Shown in pieces: positions 22,978 through 33,884 of a stretch of DNA of 64,000 bases. A program made the translations under genes and the position numbers. Source of the DNA: Holtermannia corniformis (taxonomy: Eukaryota; Basidiomycota; Tremellomycetes; Holtermanniales); contig BCIJ01000032.1 in NCBI GenBank assembly GCA_001599935.1, positions 1-64,000 on the forward strand, given 5' to 3'. The notes beneath the pieces are model-generated. The model was not told the origin of the DNA. It saw nothing but the letters and a program-made list of their open reading frames with translations, and did not search any database. Every line of letters begins with the position of its first letter. Positions within the stretch are counted from its first letter, which is position 1.

Positions 22978-25900
22978 CTACAACGCCGTCGCCTGCGTTT
23001 CCCTCGTCTCTTCCGGGCTCGCGCGGGCTAATGATGGGCCGCTGTGTGAGCTTTGCTGAATCAAACCCTCGTGTGCGTCCATCGCCTCGATCTGCTCGTC
23101 AACAGGCATTGCCGCCCGCAGAGCTTGATCCATGTCGGTCGCGACGAGCGCGGGTTCGAGCTCGTTTTCTGCCTGAGCGGCGGGTTCAACCTCGGTGGCA
23201 GTGACGTTGGCATTGTCCTCAGCGATCTCGGCCTCGACGGCAGCACTGCAGTCGGCAATCTCGACAATGCCGTTGGCAGCCTCGAGGTTGGCATCTCGGC
23301 CATCGTCGACTTGATCTGCAGCTTCGGTAGTCTGGATCGGCTCGGCGGTCGCATGGCTGGCGACCTCGGCGCTTTCGAGATCTGCAACGACAGTGACAGT
23401 AGTGTCGGTCTGAACCTCGATCTCTGTGACCTCGACCACGTCGACCTGGTCGTGCGAGGCAATCGGAGCGGGACCCTGCACAGCTGCGGGCCGATTCGCA
23501 GCTTGCGCTGTGACAGCTTCCGCCGGCAAGCCGTTGACAGAGTCCATCTCGACGTCGACGCGCTCTGTGGGCGAGAGTGATCCATCGAGGAGTGCGGCGT
23601 CGAGAGCGAGTGCCGCTGTTGGTGATTGCGGGGCAACGGTGTCGTCTGCTAGCACCGAGGCAGGCTCGACTGTTGCGCCAGTCTCCGTCGTGGCCTCGGC
23701 TGGTGGCTCGGCCGGGATCGGCTCAGTCCGGGGAGATGGAGCAGGCGTGGGATCATCGTCGTACGCCGCAAGAGCAGCCAGGGCTGTGGTGGGTCCATTG
23801 AGAGAGCTGGCACGCGGTGAGTCCGCAGACGCATCGACGACTACGTTTGCAGTGTGGGCATGTTGTTCTGGGTCGTGAACTATGCTCTCGGTGTTGGGCT
23901 CGGCTGGCGCACCCGGTTGAATGTCGTCCACGGGCGGGACGGGCATGTCGACGCCAGTGCCGACTGCAGCCTCGACGGCGACATCCATGGCGTCTGGGTC
24001 GTCTCTGGGTTGGCTAGCCAGCAGCGGGTCGACCTCGGCACCCGCTCGACGTCTCGCCTCGGCTTCGACTGCACGCAGCGCCTCTTCGCCTTCGAGCCCG
24101 TCGAGCAACCCCTCGTGGTCCGTCTCGCCTTCAGCGTCCAGTTCGGACCCGCCGCGGACGAGTCGCTGGGCAAAGACGTGGTCGAGAGCATCGCGGGTGA
24201 TGGTTGTCGAGAGAGTGCGCGGCAGGAAGCTCATCGGTTGGTACGACAGCTTGCCGGGTGCATTGACAGCTTTCGGGCGACCGGACTGAATGTCAGCGAC
24301 GACGCTCGGGCGACGACTCACCTTTGGCGGGGTTTCACGCAACACATCCCACTCTGTGTAACGCCGCTTGTACGTCTTTTTCGGGGTTGGCGCTTGCGGC
24401 GGTCCGGCTTTGGGCTCGGCCGGCACGCTGGCTCTCGGTCGCTTGGCGGGTACTGTCTTTACAGGATTCGGATTGCTCGCTGCCGGTTTGGCCGTCGGTT
24501 TCATCGCGGCCGCCTTGATCTGAGCCGACGAAGGGAGTGGAGGAAGGCGAGGGGCAGGGACGATGGGTGCCAGCCCAAAGACCACGTTGATCTCGTCTTG
24601 GATCTGGGCGAGAGACGCGCCGCCAGCTCCCTGAGGGACCTGCCGCCGCTCGATGCCAATGCACGCATAGTTGTTCTCGGGTCCGCCAATGTGACATCGC
24701 GGAAAGACGCGCGAGATGAACCGGACCAGCTCGGCGCCCTTGAGTAGAGCGGGGTAGGCTTCGGCCGGGCCGTCGACGGGCTTGACGTGAAAGTAGTCGC
24801 GGTAGTGGAGAAAGACTTCAATCTGGCGAAGCTTGGCCGAGCGCGCGTTGGTGTAGCGATAGTTTTGCTTGAGCCTGGGGTGAGCTTGGCACGTTTGGGC
24901 TAGACTCACCATAGCAGAGCCCGTCCCGGTTCCCGAAATTTGAGAAGCTCGGTGCGAGTAAAGGTCCGTGCCGTCGACGTCTTGAGCAAATCGATGATGA
25001 ACGGCGGGTAGTGAGCGGCGGCGGGGGCAACTGGTTTCGGTGCGATGGCGGGGACGGTGGGCTTGAGTGCGATGGCTTGGGTGACGGGCTTGGGTGCGAT
25101 GGGCGTGGGTGCGGCGGGTTTTGGTACTACGGATGGTATTTGAGTAGATGCAGAGGCAGCTGAAGTTGAGGCTGCGGTGGACGCAGCAGCCGCAACGGGT
25201 GGAGCCGCCGTCAGTCCGCTCTGCCGTTGCTGCCGGACTCGGTCTGCGAGCTGGCGTGCGACCTGTTTGCCTCTCGCCAACTCGGCGAGCTCACGCTGGA
25301 TCTTCGCCTTGCGCTTCGAGACCTTGAACACGACACCGAGCAGCGTGGTCTTGGCTGGACGCGACATACTGTCTTGAGCTTGCGATTCGAGTAGCTTGGC
25401 GGTGGGGATCGAGGCGCGTTTAGCAGGAAGCGGTCGAATGGCACGAGGTACGGTGGGTGCGGACAAGTCGATGACTGGTTTCGGTGCAGGCGTAGACAGA
25501 TCGATGTACGGCGTCTTGCGCGTAGTCGGTGCGGACAAGTCGATCACTGTCGTGTGCGGCACAGCGGATTGACTGGGTTGGGTCGACAAGTCGATGACGG
25601 CTGTGGACTGCGTGACCGGTGTCCGCCGAGACGACAAATCGATGAAAGGCATCACCTGCGAGGGCGCCGGCTTGTCACTTGCGGGTAGCTTGACGAGCTC
25701 GACGACTGGCACCTGGCGAGGGCGGGCGGTCGAAGGGGTAGTCCACGCAGACGTCCACCGCGGTGCCGTCCGGGGTTGCGAGGCTGGCGGACGTGTGGGT
25801 GCTGCTGACGTGATGGGCGGAGTCGACGGCAGCGGCAGCGGGATCACCGCAGGCGACGTAGATTGAGGGGCAACGGTGTCGATAGAGGGCGGATGTCGAC

Positions 25901-26120
25901 CTGGAGCAGGCGGTCGGACGAACGGAGAGTGAGATGCGGGTCGGCGAGCGACTGCACGGGGAGCGACCGCATCGATCGACGGCAGCGTCGCTGTTGCAGC
26001 CATCTTGCGCGGCGTCCGTGGTGCGACAGAGTCGATGGGCGGCAGCGACGCTCGCGGTGGGCGTTCAGCGACATGGCCGTTCTGCTTGTCAGCCAAGTCG
26101 AGGCGAGGCGAGCTCACCAT
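22978..26120 (-). CDS. Large disordered protein with five IDLS (SUMO-interacting-like) motifs
   Basis: About 1,020 residues. The first coding exon appears to be only ATG (26118-26120), followed by an intron beginning GTGAGC and ending CAG before NGHVAERPPRASLPPIDS. The N-terminal third carries three PPIDSVAP-like repeats and five IDLS motifs between 25460 and 25650 (FIDLSS, VIDLST, VIDLSA, YIDLST, VIDLSA), close to the VIDLT SUMO-interacting motif of PIAS proteins. A basic helix (KVSKRKAKIQRELAELARGKQ) follows. The only compact domain is about 100 residues near 24600-24950: FTRTELLKFREPGRALLW, KLRQIEVFLHYRDYFHV, ELVRFISRVFPRCHIGG. The C-terminal half is highly acidic, Ala/Val/Glu-rich and repetitive. 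I do not recognise the domain; a chromatin or SUMO-linked scaffold is inference. Confidence 0.75.
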
Positions 26121-26559
26121 TGCGATCCCACCGCTGTCAAGCCAAGCCTACGCGATCAGTGCTGTCCATAGCACCTCGTCCTGCTCACCTCGCCGACGCT
26201 GTCCTCTTGCAATCTCAAACCGCTGTTGGTTCAAATTGATGCCAAAGGAGGACGGCAAGAGACAAGTTGCTAGCAGTCGGTTTGTTCCCATCATTAATCG
26301 CTTTCATCCAGAATCGCTCTATACAACATCATCGACCGCCTTGGCGCGCCAGTGTGGTCGAATCCTCCAGACCGAGCGGTGTTGCTGTGCGTTTGCCGTG
26401 CGATCAACGAGGTAGCTTTGGAATGGTCAGTCAGCTATGCGCACCCACACAACTGTCTCGCATCGCATCGCTGTGGATCTCGAGCGTTTCAAGCCGGGAC
26501 GAGTTTGGTCGAGATCGAACCAAACGCCCCAGTGGTCATCGCAAGGATCTGGTTTGGGC
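26121..26559. promoter_or_regulatory. Upstream region of the IDLS protein gene
   Basis: About 440 bp upstream of ATG 26120. Open frames here are short and featureless. Confidence 0.4.
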
Positions 26560-27080
26560 ACAGCGTGCGGTCGTAGATCTGTCCTTGTAGGCAGACGTGC
26601 CAAGTGCTCTGCAGACCGTACAGTGGTCAGCTCGACGTCGGGTCGGCTCCGCGGTGAGGCCGATCGTCGTAGCTGGGGTGATTGGCATGGCGTACCACGA
26701 CAATCCGCCGAGTAGCCCGGTGAAACGAGTTGTGCAGGAAGATGACGCCCGTGTTCTCGATGCTGAGGATGGCAGTGTGGATCTACGCGTTAGCTGTGTC
26801 TTGAGACTGCGACGCACATAGGGATGACACACCTAACGTAGAGACTCGTACTGGTAAGCGACTCGATGGCAGCAGCACCGCCGATCAAGATGGTACGAGT
26901 CGTACGACGAGAATGTTGGCGGTCAGGCTGAAGAACATGTACGACAAGTGGGCAAGACGCCCTGTCAGACACTCAAGGCTATAACCATGATCAGCACGAC
27001 AGTGTCGAGACGAATGGTCTTGCCTCGAGCATGCCTTGTACGTTAGCGCCGTACCAGGTCATTCTCCCGGCAACGACGAG
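26560..27080 (-). pseudogene. Relic of a Dur3-like urea / solute:sodium symporter
   Basis: Scattered minus-strand pieces in different frames resemble transmembrane segments of fungal Dur3 urea permeases: TWYGANVQ, then GRLAHLSYMFFSLTANILVV, TILIGGAAAIESLTSTSLYV and IHTAILSIE, in the family order. Between and after them the frames are interrupted by stops and shifts, the first and last several hundred residues of a permease are missing, and the spacing is too short. This reads as a decayed fragment, not an expressed gene. Identification rests on three short hydrophobic segments, so it could be another member of the same transporter superfamily. Confidence 0.4.
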
Positions 27081-27199
27081 CTGGCAGTGGTCAATGGTGA
27101 CACGCACGCTGACCGGGTCATTGATCACGACAGCATCTAGTGTCTGCATACCGAGTAACGTCGTGCTGGCATGGCGCCTTTCCGTTCCGATACACGCCA

Positions 27200-29320
27200 T
27201 CAGTGCGCGTTGCCATTCGTGCCGTTGGTGGGCACAGCATCGAGCCACTTGTGCGAGTAGCCGTGATGTGACGGATCGAGGTACGGGCTACCGACCTTGC
27301 CCGCCAGACCCTCTCGCGCCGTGATACCGACCTTTTCGTGCAGACCGGCAGGTTGTTCGACCTCGGGGTAGTCGTCCCAGAACAGACCGCGACGCTGCAA
27401 CTCGGGCACGATGAACTCGACAATCTGCACGGATTAGCAGATACCCTTCGTGCACCAATTGACTCACATCCTCGATCGTCTGGTTTCGAGCGTAGTGGAC
27501 CAGATTGAAGCCATCGCTGGTCATGTCAGTCTAAGAAGTAGGTCCTGGAGCGACGCACATGTCGCCTTGAGTGATCCACTCTTCGATCTTGTTCACAACG
27601 GTCGTGGGCGAGCCGATGATGACGGCGCCCAGCCGGCTGACAGTCAGAGCCTCCTTGAGCGACTTGCGAGTCCACGGGCCTGCTCCATCAGCGCCGTCCT
27701 GGTGAATGTCTCCCAACTCACCATCGTGCTTGGCCGCCTTGGCATAACCGTCCAAGAAGGCTTTGCCGGCCGAGCCTTCCTCGACCGTGATCGGCTCGTC
27801 CTCTGCAAACTGTGCCCAGTCGATGCCTGCGAGATTGTCAGCTTTGTCTTGTGAGCAGCGCGTTGAACGCACCAGTGTAGCTCGCAGCAAACGCCAGGTT
27901 GACCTCGCCGTCACCTTGCGTCTTCCAGTACGCCCACTTGGCCTCGGCCTCCTCGTCGGTCGCGGCTGTGAAGATGACGCTAGACAGATCAGCCGCCCGT
28001 CACTCTGGCTGCAAACGCTCAACACTCACAGTGACGGCAGTACCTTGAGCGAGCGCGGGTCACGTCCGGCTTCGGCCACCTTTGCTCGGTCTGTGGTGCA
28101 TCAATAGGAGCATCTCAGACTGGGACCAACACTCACACTCTGCGACCTTTTTCGCGGCCAAGAATGGGTTTGGCTGGGCAATAAAGACGGCCTCGGCGTG
28201 CTTGGCTCCAAACGTGGTGCCAGCACCCGACGAACCGGCTTGATACAGCGCCGGGGTTCGTTGGGGTGATGGGTGCGCGCTGTGCTATGACATTGTCAGC
28301 TTGGCCTGCGCTAATGCAAAAGACTCACGGGTCCCGGGATGTCCTTGAAGTACTTGCCCGAGTGATTGATCGGGCGAACAAGCGAAGGCTCGACATAGAT
28401 GCCCTTCTCCTTGTCCCGGACAACTGCATTGTCGTGCCATGACGACTCCCAGAGCTTGTACACCACCTCCATGTACTCGTCGGCCCTTCAAATGTCAGCG
28501 CCACTGGGCGGGTGATAGGTAGACTCACATCTCGTACCGCAGGTCGTGCTCGACGGGCTCGTTCAGACCAAACTGCCGCGCGGCGCTCGGCAGCACGCTG
28601 GTGACAATGTTCCAGGCAACCTGTGGCATTCAGCCAAGCGTTCAGGTGACTTTAGCTCGACTCACACGGCCTTTTGTCAAGTGGTCGAGGGTAGTAAAAC
28701 GCCGAGCTAGAGCATATGCTGGCTCGTATGTCGTACTGCTCGTGATGCCAAACGCAAGGTTGGTAGTGACGGTCGCCATGCTGCCGCTGTCAGGATCGCT
28801 CAAACAACCAAGGTCGACTCACGCGCCGACTGTGATTGCTGGATCAAGCTTTGGGATCTGGAACCCGCCGCGGAGCGAGGCATCGAGAGCGTGGCCGCTT
28901 TCCTTCTGGTAGCCGTCAAGGAAACCGTACGAGTCGGCGACTGCAGGCGTTAGCTTGGCGGTGCAGACTGCCAGCACATACTGAAGAGACCGTGGAACTT
29001 GCCGCGCTCAAGCAGCTTGGCTGAAGAGAATGAGTATCCAACCCATACCGCCACAGTGTCACATACCGAGCTCGGTCCAGTAATAGATCGAATCGAAACG
29101 GTGCCCATCCGGCTCGGCCTTCCACGTCCCGCCGACCTGGTGCGAGGGGGTGATGCAGTCAAAAGCCTGCGCGCTGTCAGCACTCGCCCAGACATGTGCC
29201 AAGCGCACAACGCACGTTGAGAATCAGCTTGCGCTTGGGATAGGGCGCCTCGAGCGGCTTGTAGTCTTGGAGCTTGACATCTGCCGGGGTCCATGTCGAA
29301 AGGGGTCGAAGGTCGGGCAT
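27200..29320 (-). CDS. FMN-dependent monooxygenase, NtaA/SnaA/DszA (sulfone/NTA) family
   Basis: ATG at 29320 (MPDLRPLSTWTPADVKLQD). Eleven or so exons join without a lesion to the end at 27200 (TNGTNGNAH). Bacterial-luciferase-fold hallmarks of the NtaA/SnaA/DszA group: AFDCITPSHQVGGTWK, ADSYGFLDGYQKESGHALDA, GITSSTTYEPAYALARRF, TLDHLTKGRVAWNIVTSV and SAARQFG, YMEVVYKLWESSWHDNAVVR, HPSPQRTPALYQAGSSGAG, HAEAVFIAQPNPFLAAKKVA, and a C-terminal RRGLFWDDYP followed by TAREGLAGKVG. Relatives oxidise sulfones or nitrilotriacetate with FMNH2 supplied by a separate reductase. It starts 446 bp from the divergent MDR gene and next to broken SfnG, SfnB and TauD genes, which favours a sulfur-scavenging role. 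Peroxisomal or cytosolic location cannot be told. Confidence 0.88.
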
Positions 29321-29766
29321 TGTAGTATTGAGCTTCCTTGACTGCGAGGGAGACTCGAGGGCCGCAGGGTTACCTAGTCATTCTCGAGCCACACGGGGCG
29401 GACATGGCCGGTCCAACGTCGTGATCCGCCGATCTCGCCATCGGCACGACATCCTCAAGACGTGTTGGTCAGCGATTGACCGGCTCGGCCGACGTATAGC
29501 CCCTGCAGGGCGTGACCATGCAATGAAAAGGTGGTACTCGCACTGATTCGCCCTCAGCAGCAAAGCAGGCGCACCGGGACAAGGCCCTCGATCGGTCACG
29601 TGATCACCGGCTTGCTCCGTGGCGTGGCAGATTGCGACAGTTGACCTCACGCCTTTGCTGACTACACGCCCGAAAGTCGGCCAGCCGGACCAGGGCGCAG
29701 CTCATTCATTGACGGGGGATGCAAGCGTGACAGCAGTGTCAGAGCTTGACCAGGCAACCAAGCAAC
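29321..29766. promoter_or_regulatory. Divergent promoter, DszA-like / MDR gene
   Basis: 446 bp between two divergent starts. A shared bidirectional promoter is plausible for two genes of one pathway. The palindrome-like TCACGTGATCA at 29597-29607 contains CACGTG, the core bound by bHLH regulators such as Cbf1 and, in fungal sulfur control, by Met4/Cys3-type complexes; its role here is inference. Confidence 0.4.
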
Positions 29767-31157
29767 ATGCCTGTTCCACTCTCGGTCCACACAAGGAAGC
29801 GCGCTGCGTCGGGCGAGCGCGCTGCGCCGGCACAGTACACCATCCCCTCGCACCACCGCGCTCTGCTTGCGCAGATCCCAAAAGACAACGCCAACCCGTG
29901 GTCGCTGGTCGATGCCCATCCAGTACCAGTCCTTGGCTCGGGCCAGGTGGTGATCAAGACCAACTATGTCGGGTTGAACCCATACGATTGGCAGGGGGTA
30001 GCGTTTCGATTCGGCATTGGCCATGAGCCGCGGGTGATGGGCCGAGATGGGGCTGGCATAATCGTAGCATTGGGCAGCGGGGTCACTCGGTTTAATATTG
30101 GCGACAGGGTGAGTCGGCCGCTCCACGCGGATGCGCTTGACGATCGCTAGGTGTGGTTCTCGGCCAACTCGGCAAAATCGGGCACAAGTGCGTTCCAAGA
30201 GTACTCGGTGCACTCTGCGGCCGAAGTCGGGCGCACTCCAGATCATCTCAAAGACGAAGAGGCGGCTACGCTCGGTACAGGCTTGATCACGGCCGGTGTG
30301 GCGTTGTTCCGCACACTTGGGCTTGAACTTGGCGACCTTGGCAAGAAGACGGACTCGGCGCCGTGGATACTGTACATAATTCGTGCTCTTGTGATCTCGC
30401 TGACGCCTGCAGAATCTGGGGCGGGGCCGGCATCACTGGCGTGTATCTGATCCAGCTTGCGCGACTGCTCGGCTACCGTGTCGTGTGTGCCGCCTCACCC
30501 GTCAACGAGCCGTACGTGCGATCACTCGGGGCCGAGGTGGTGCTCGACCGCTGGAGGAGTCCGGCAGACCTGGTAGACGCCATTCGAGAAGCCACCGACG
30601 ACAATGTGAGTGTCATGGGCGGTGGTAGATCGAGCTCACACGTCCAGGTCGCCGTCGCGATCGACAACGTCGGGAAAGAGACTGCCGCGCTGTGCGATCA
30701 AGTCTTGCGTGGCTCCAAGGCGTTTCGCAAGTCTCGCTCGCTCGCGACTCCTGCCAAACCCTCATCGGCCAAGCTCGTCGCCCTAGCTGGCTCCCCCGGG
30801 ACCGTCCCGTTCGATGCCGACACGGTCCGCGTCGTCAGCTACCCTCGGATCAGCTTCAGCACGACGTTCTACGACCATGCCGACTTTTCGATCGCGCTGC
30901 TCGACAAGTTTAGCGAGCTGGTCGAGAACAAGACGTTGCTGCCTGCACGGATAAAGTTCCTCGCCGGTGGGCTGGATGGGATCGAGCGAGGGTTGGATGA
31001 TCTGCGGCATGGTCGAGCCAAGGGCGGGTACAAGCTCGTTGCGCGTCTGCAGGACCGGCTGCCTGGTGTAGAAAAGGTCGAAAAGCGGCGCGCGACTGCC
31101 GTCGTGCCCGAAAAGATCGAGGAGCGCTCGAGCAAGCGTGTGCGTGTAGCAGTATGA
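29767..31157 (+). CDS. MDR-family zinc-type alcohol dehydrogenase / enoyl reductase-like
   Basis: ATG at 29767 (MPVPLSVHTRKRAASGE). Four exons: the first ends FNIGDR, the second begins VWFSANSAKSG, the third has the nucleotide-binding IWGGAGITGVYLIQLARLLG, the fourth begins VAVAIDNVGKET. A GroES-like N-terminal domain (GSGQVVIKTNYVGLNPYDW, HEPRVMGRDGAGIIVALG) and a Rossmann NADPH domain (GLITAGVALFRTLGLEL) are present. The catalytic-zinc Cys of true alcohol dehydrogenases is not evident, so an NADPH-dependent quinone or trans-enoyl reductase of the fungal LovC-like group is the better reading. C-terminus: GLDDLRHGRAKGGYKLVARL. No lesions, unlike its right-hand neighbours. Confidence 0.85.
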
Positions 31158-31194
31158 CGGGGTGTTGAAAGATAGATGTGTAGCGGGGGGAAGA

Positions 31195-32060
31195 TCATGC
31201 ATCCTTGAGCTTTTTCCTGGTCGTTCATCATCCGACTGCCATTGACGCGCTTGCCGTCCGCCGCAGGGAGTTTGTAGTTTTGGCATGTCGGCCACTTGGC
31301 TGCCTCGCCGTGTACCACAGCCTCGGCTTCGTACTGGCGCACCAGTTGAAGGACTTGCTGGCCAACCACGACCTCTTCTTGAAAGTGAAGAAACGCCGTG
31401 TATGGCGCCAGCCCCGCGCCGTGGTAACGCACGCACTCACCAAGATCAAGTCGACGTCAAACGACTTTAGCTGGATGATCCGCCGTAGTCGGTGTATCGG
31501 TGAAAGTCGCCGCGGTAGGTAAACGACGAAGCTGTCCAGATGCCGGTAGCGTCCCTCGTGCTGTTCATGTCAGCGGTCGTCACGACACTGGGTGACCTAC
31601 ATCAAGTCAGTGCTCCCGATCGCTTGAACTTCTGCGCGGTACCAGCCAGAGACAGTGTTGACGGCGACACGGCCGTTAGTATGTCGATGCCAGCCAGCGA
31701 CTTTGCTGCAATCATCGGATTCCACGGCCCCGGGCGACCTTGGTCCTCTTGATCTGGGCGAGGATGGCATGGAAGAATGTGACAATCTGTACAGTCAGCT
31801 TGGACTGATACATGCGGGTTCGACAGACCTCGTGCTGCTCGGCGGCACCATAGCCAGCAAAGAAGCGAATCTGCGTCAAGGCATAGTCGAACCCGTTTTG
31901 CTCGGCCAGACGGGCGAGCTCAATGTTGTACTCCGACGAACGGCTTGTGCGTAAGGGACCTTGCTGACGACGAGGCGGCCAGAGACGTTGGGGACCCTAC
32001 GATGTCAGAGCTGTCGCTGTGTAACCCAACTCACCAGTAGGCAAATGTGACAGGGGCCAT
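31195..32060 (-). pseudogene. SfnG-like dimethylsulfone monooxygenase, broken
   Basis: The ATG at 32058-32060 gives MAPVTFAYW, an intact 38-nt intron, then VPNVSGRLVVSK. After that the frame changes before EYNIELARLAEQNGFDYALT and IRFFAGYG, changes again around 31735 (GPWNPMIAAKSLAGIDILT) and again near 31675 (GRVAVNTVSGWYRAE). A stretch near 31480 (FTYRGDFHRYTDY) is followed at once by VDLILVAFLHFQEEV, so roughly 100-150 residues between them are gone. The order and spelling match SfnG, an FMNH2-dependent enzyme that converts dimethylsulfone toward methanesulfinate. Splice signals survive, so decay is recent. The open tail overlaps the end of the MDR gene on the other strand. Confidence 0.75.
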
Positions 32061-32499
32061 CACGAGTGTTTACCCCTCTGCTGCAGTCCTGTCTTGACCA
32101 TAGGCCTCCCCATGGGCACGATCTCTACACTCGTTGACACTGCCATGGTCGTTGGCAATCGCAGATCATACTACTTGGCAGATGGCAAACTGTCGAGCCC
32201 GCACGATGGCATCAACGCGAGCCAGCGACCTCGTTTGCAGCGGCTTGCTCGCAATGTAGGTCGAGAAGCCGGGGTGCGAACGAGCAGGCAGGAGGCAGAG
32301 CAAGTAACATGACGCTGGTGACCGAGGTCGCGTATCAACCGTCTGCTATCCTACCTGACCCTCAGGCGGTGGAGGTGAGCTCCTCGGCGGTGATTGTCGC
32401 TGACAAACGCAGTACTCATCGTTCAAGGACTAGCCTGTGCCAAAGGACAGTCAAAGCTGATCTGGCGAGCCCACCAAGTCGGCGAAGCGGTGCATCTCG
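32061..32499. other. Intergenic region between divergent SfnG and SfnB relics
   Basis: About 440 bp. It may contain the first exons of the SfnB-like relic, but I cannot support a reading. No repeats found. Confidence 0.35.
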
Positions 32500-33740
32500 A
32501 TGAGAAAGTCCGTGATGCGGCCCATGTCGTCCCACCTCAAGGATGCCGGGTTGGTCACCCTTCCTGGGACCTGTCGAAGCCGGCGGTGCCGGAGAGACGT
32601 GGGTGACTGCTTACCAAGTGATCCGAGTGGTTGCAAGAGCAGACGGCAGCTGGCTCAGCTGCCGGGCTACCACTACCTCTGTGCGTCCAGTGATATCCTG
32701 GAGAGCAATAGCTGACAACGCTAGGGTTCTAGACCGTTTACGTGCTCGCAACTCCCTACCAGGCTGTCCGATTGCACCACCTTCACACCAAAGCCCAATC
32801 CTTCTTCGGCGGCGACGTCAACCTGCGCGATCCCAGCCTGCGCGTCCAAGTCGTCAATCGGGCTCTTGTGTTTCGGTCACAAGTCGTTTGGAACCGGCAG
32901 CAAGGTCTCGGACGTTGGCCTGGCTCCAAGCCGTCAGCCTGGGATCGTATCCGGCGACGACTGGGTCGACACGCTGGGACGCGCGGCACTCAGAGCGGCA
33001 GCGTGAGCATCACAAACATCGAGGTCCTGTGGGAGGATGCTTTGGGTGGGTCTGCTGCTTTTGCGCGCTCTTCGCTGACTGGTCAGGCTACGAGAAGCAA
33101 GCTTTCGTCCCTCGCGGCGCGGTCAACACGCTCACGTTGCCGGTCATACAAGTGGGTGAATCACTCGACCGGCGCACTCGCTGACAACTCAGCTCGGCTT
33201 CACATCGTTCTACCTTGGCATGACCAAAGGCGCGCTTGCTAGCAGCCTCGCGTATGCGCGTTCGCGGCTTTTCATGCCGACCGGTACTCAGCCTCCTGCT
33301 GGGCGCGGCGAAATCTACGTCCAAGACGGCTATGGAGGACTCTAGGCTGCCGTGTGGGGCGTCAAAGCTCAAATCGATCTCGCCATTGCGCAAATCTCCG
33401 AGCTCCTGCACCGACCCTTGTCCAAGTGCGAGGGTGTGACGACCGAGAAGCACGCACACGTCGCTGTCCGCATCGCCGCAGCCAAGCTTCGTGCGGTGCA
33501 AGTCGGGCTCAAAGTCACGATTGCGGTGTACGAGTTGCAAGGCGCACGCTCGATCGGCGGCAAGCTGGGGCTCGACGTTGCTTCCGCGACCTGCGCACGC
33601 ACAGCCTACATGACCCGATTGCACACAAGAGGGCACAAGTCGGCCGCTACGCGCTCGCCCAAGGACAGCAGGCTGGCCCGAGCCGACCTGGTACACGTGA
33701 TGAAGATAATCGTCCGAGTTGGCGCCGCTGCCGTGAGGAT
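32500..33740 (+). pseudogene. SfnB/DszC-like acyl-CoA dehydrogenase-family oxidoreductase, broken
   Basis: Pieces in all three plus frames follow the order of SfnB/DszC proteins: SHLKDAGLV, GPVEAGGAGETWVTAY with VIRVVARADGS, QLPGYHYLCASSDIL, FGTGSKVSDVGLA, a GDDWVDTLGR piece and VSITNIEVLWEDALG, LGFTSFYLGMTKGALASSL, GRGEIYVQDGYGGL, then AAVWGVKAQIDLAIAQISELL, AVQVGLKVTIAVYELQGARS, and finally LRTHSLHDPIAHKRAQVGRY. Lesions: frame changes near 32555, 32660 and 33585 and an in-frame TAG at 33343. Family members are flavin-dependent and act with SfnG or DszA-type enzymes in organosulfur use. The N-terminus cannot be fixed. Confidence 0.75.
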
Positions 33741-33884
33741 GATTAGATTGCGCCATCTATCGCGACGATAGCATGCCACAGCGCCTAGCAAGAAGCAAAC
33801 GCATCAGATTCGGAATGCCTCGTGGCCGTCAGAGCTCTGTGTAGCCGTGCGGCGACAGGGCGACCGAGATGCATCAAGCGCATC

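Noticed and set aside
23854..24747. 297-residue plus-strand frame
   Set aside because: Antisense shadow of the IDLS protein; arises from GC-rich codon bias on the other strand.
26220..26245. GGTTCAAATTGATGCC resembling a tRNA B box
   Set aside because: No matching acceptor stem or A box upstream; does not fold as a tRNA by eye.
31205..31522. 105-residue plus-strand frame
   Set aside because: Antisense to the SfnG relic's C-terminal piece; no independent support.
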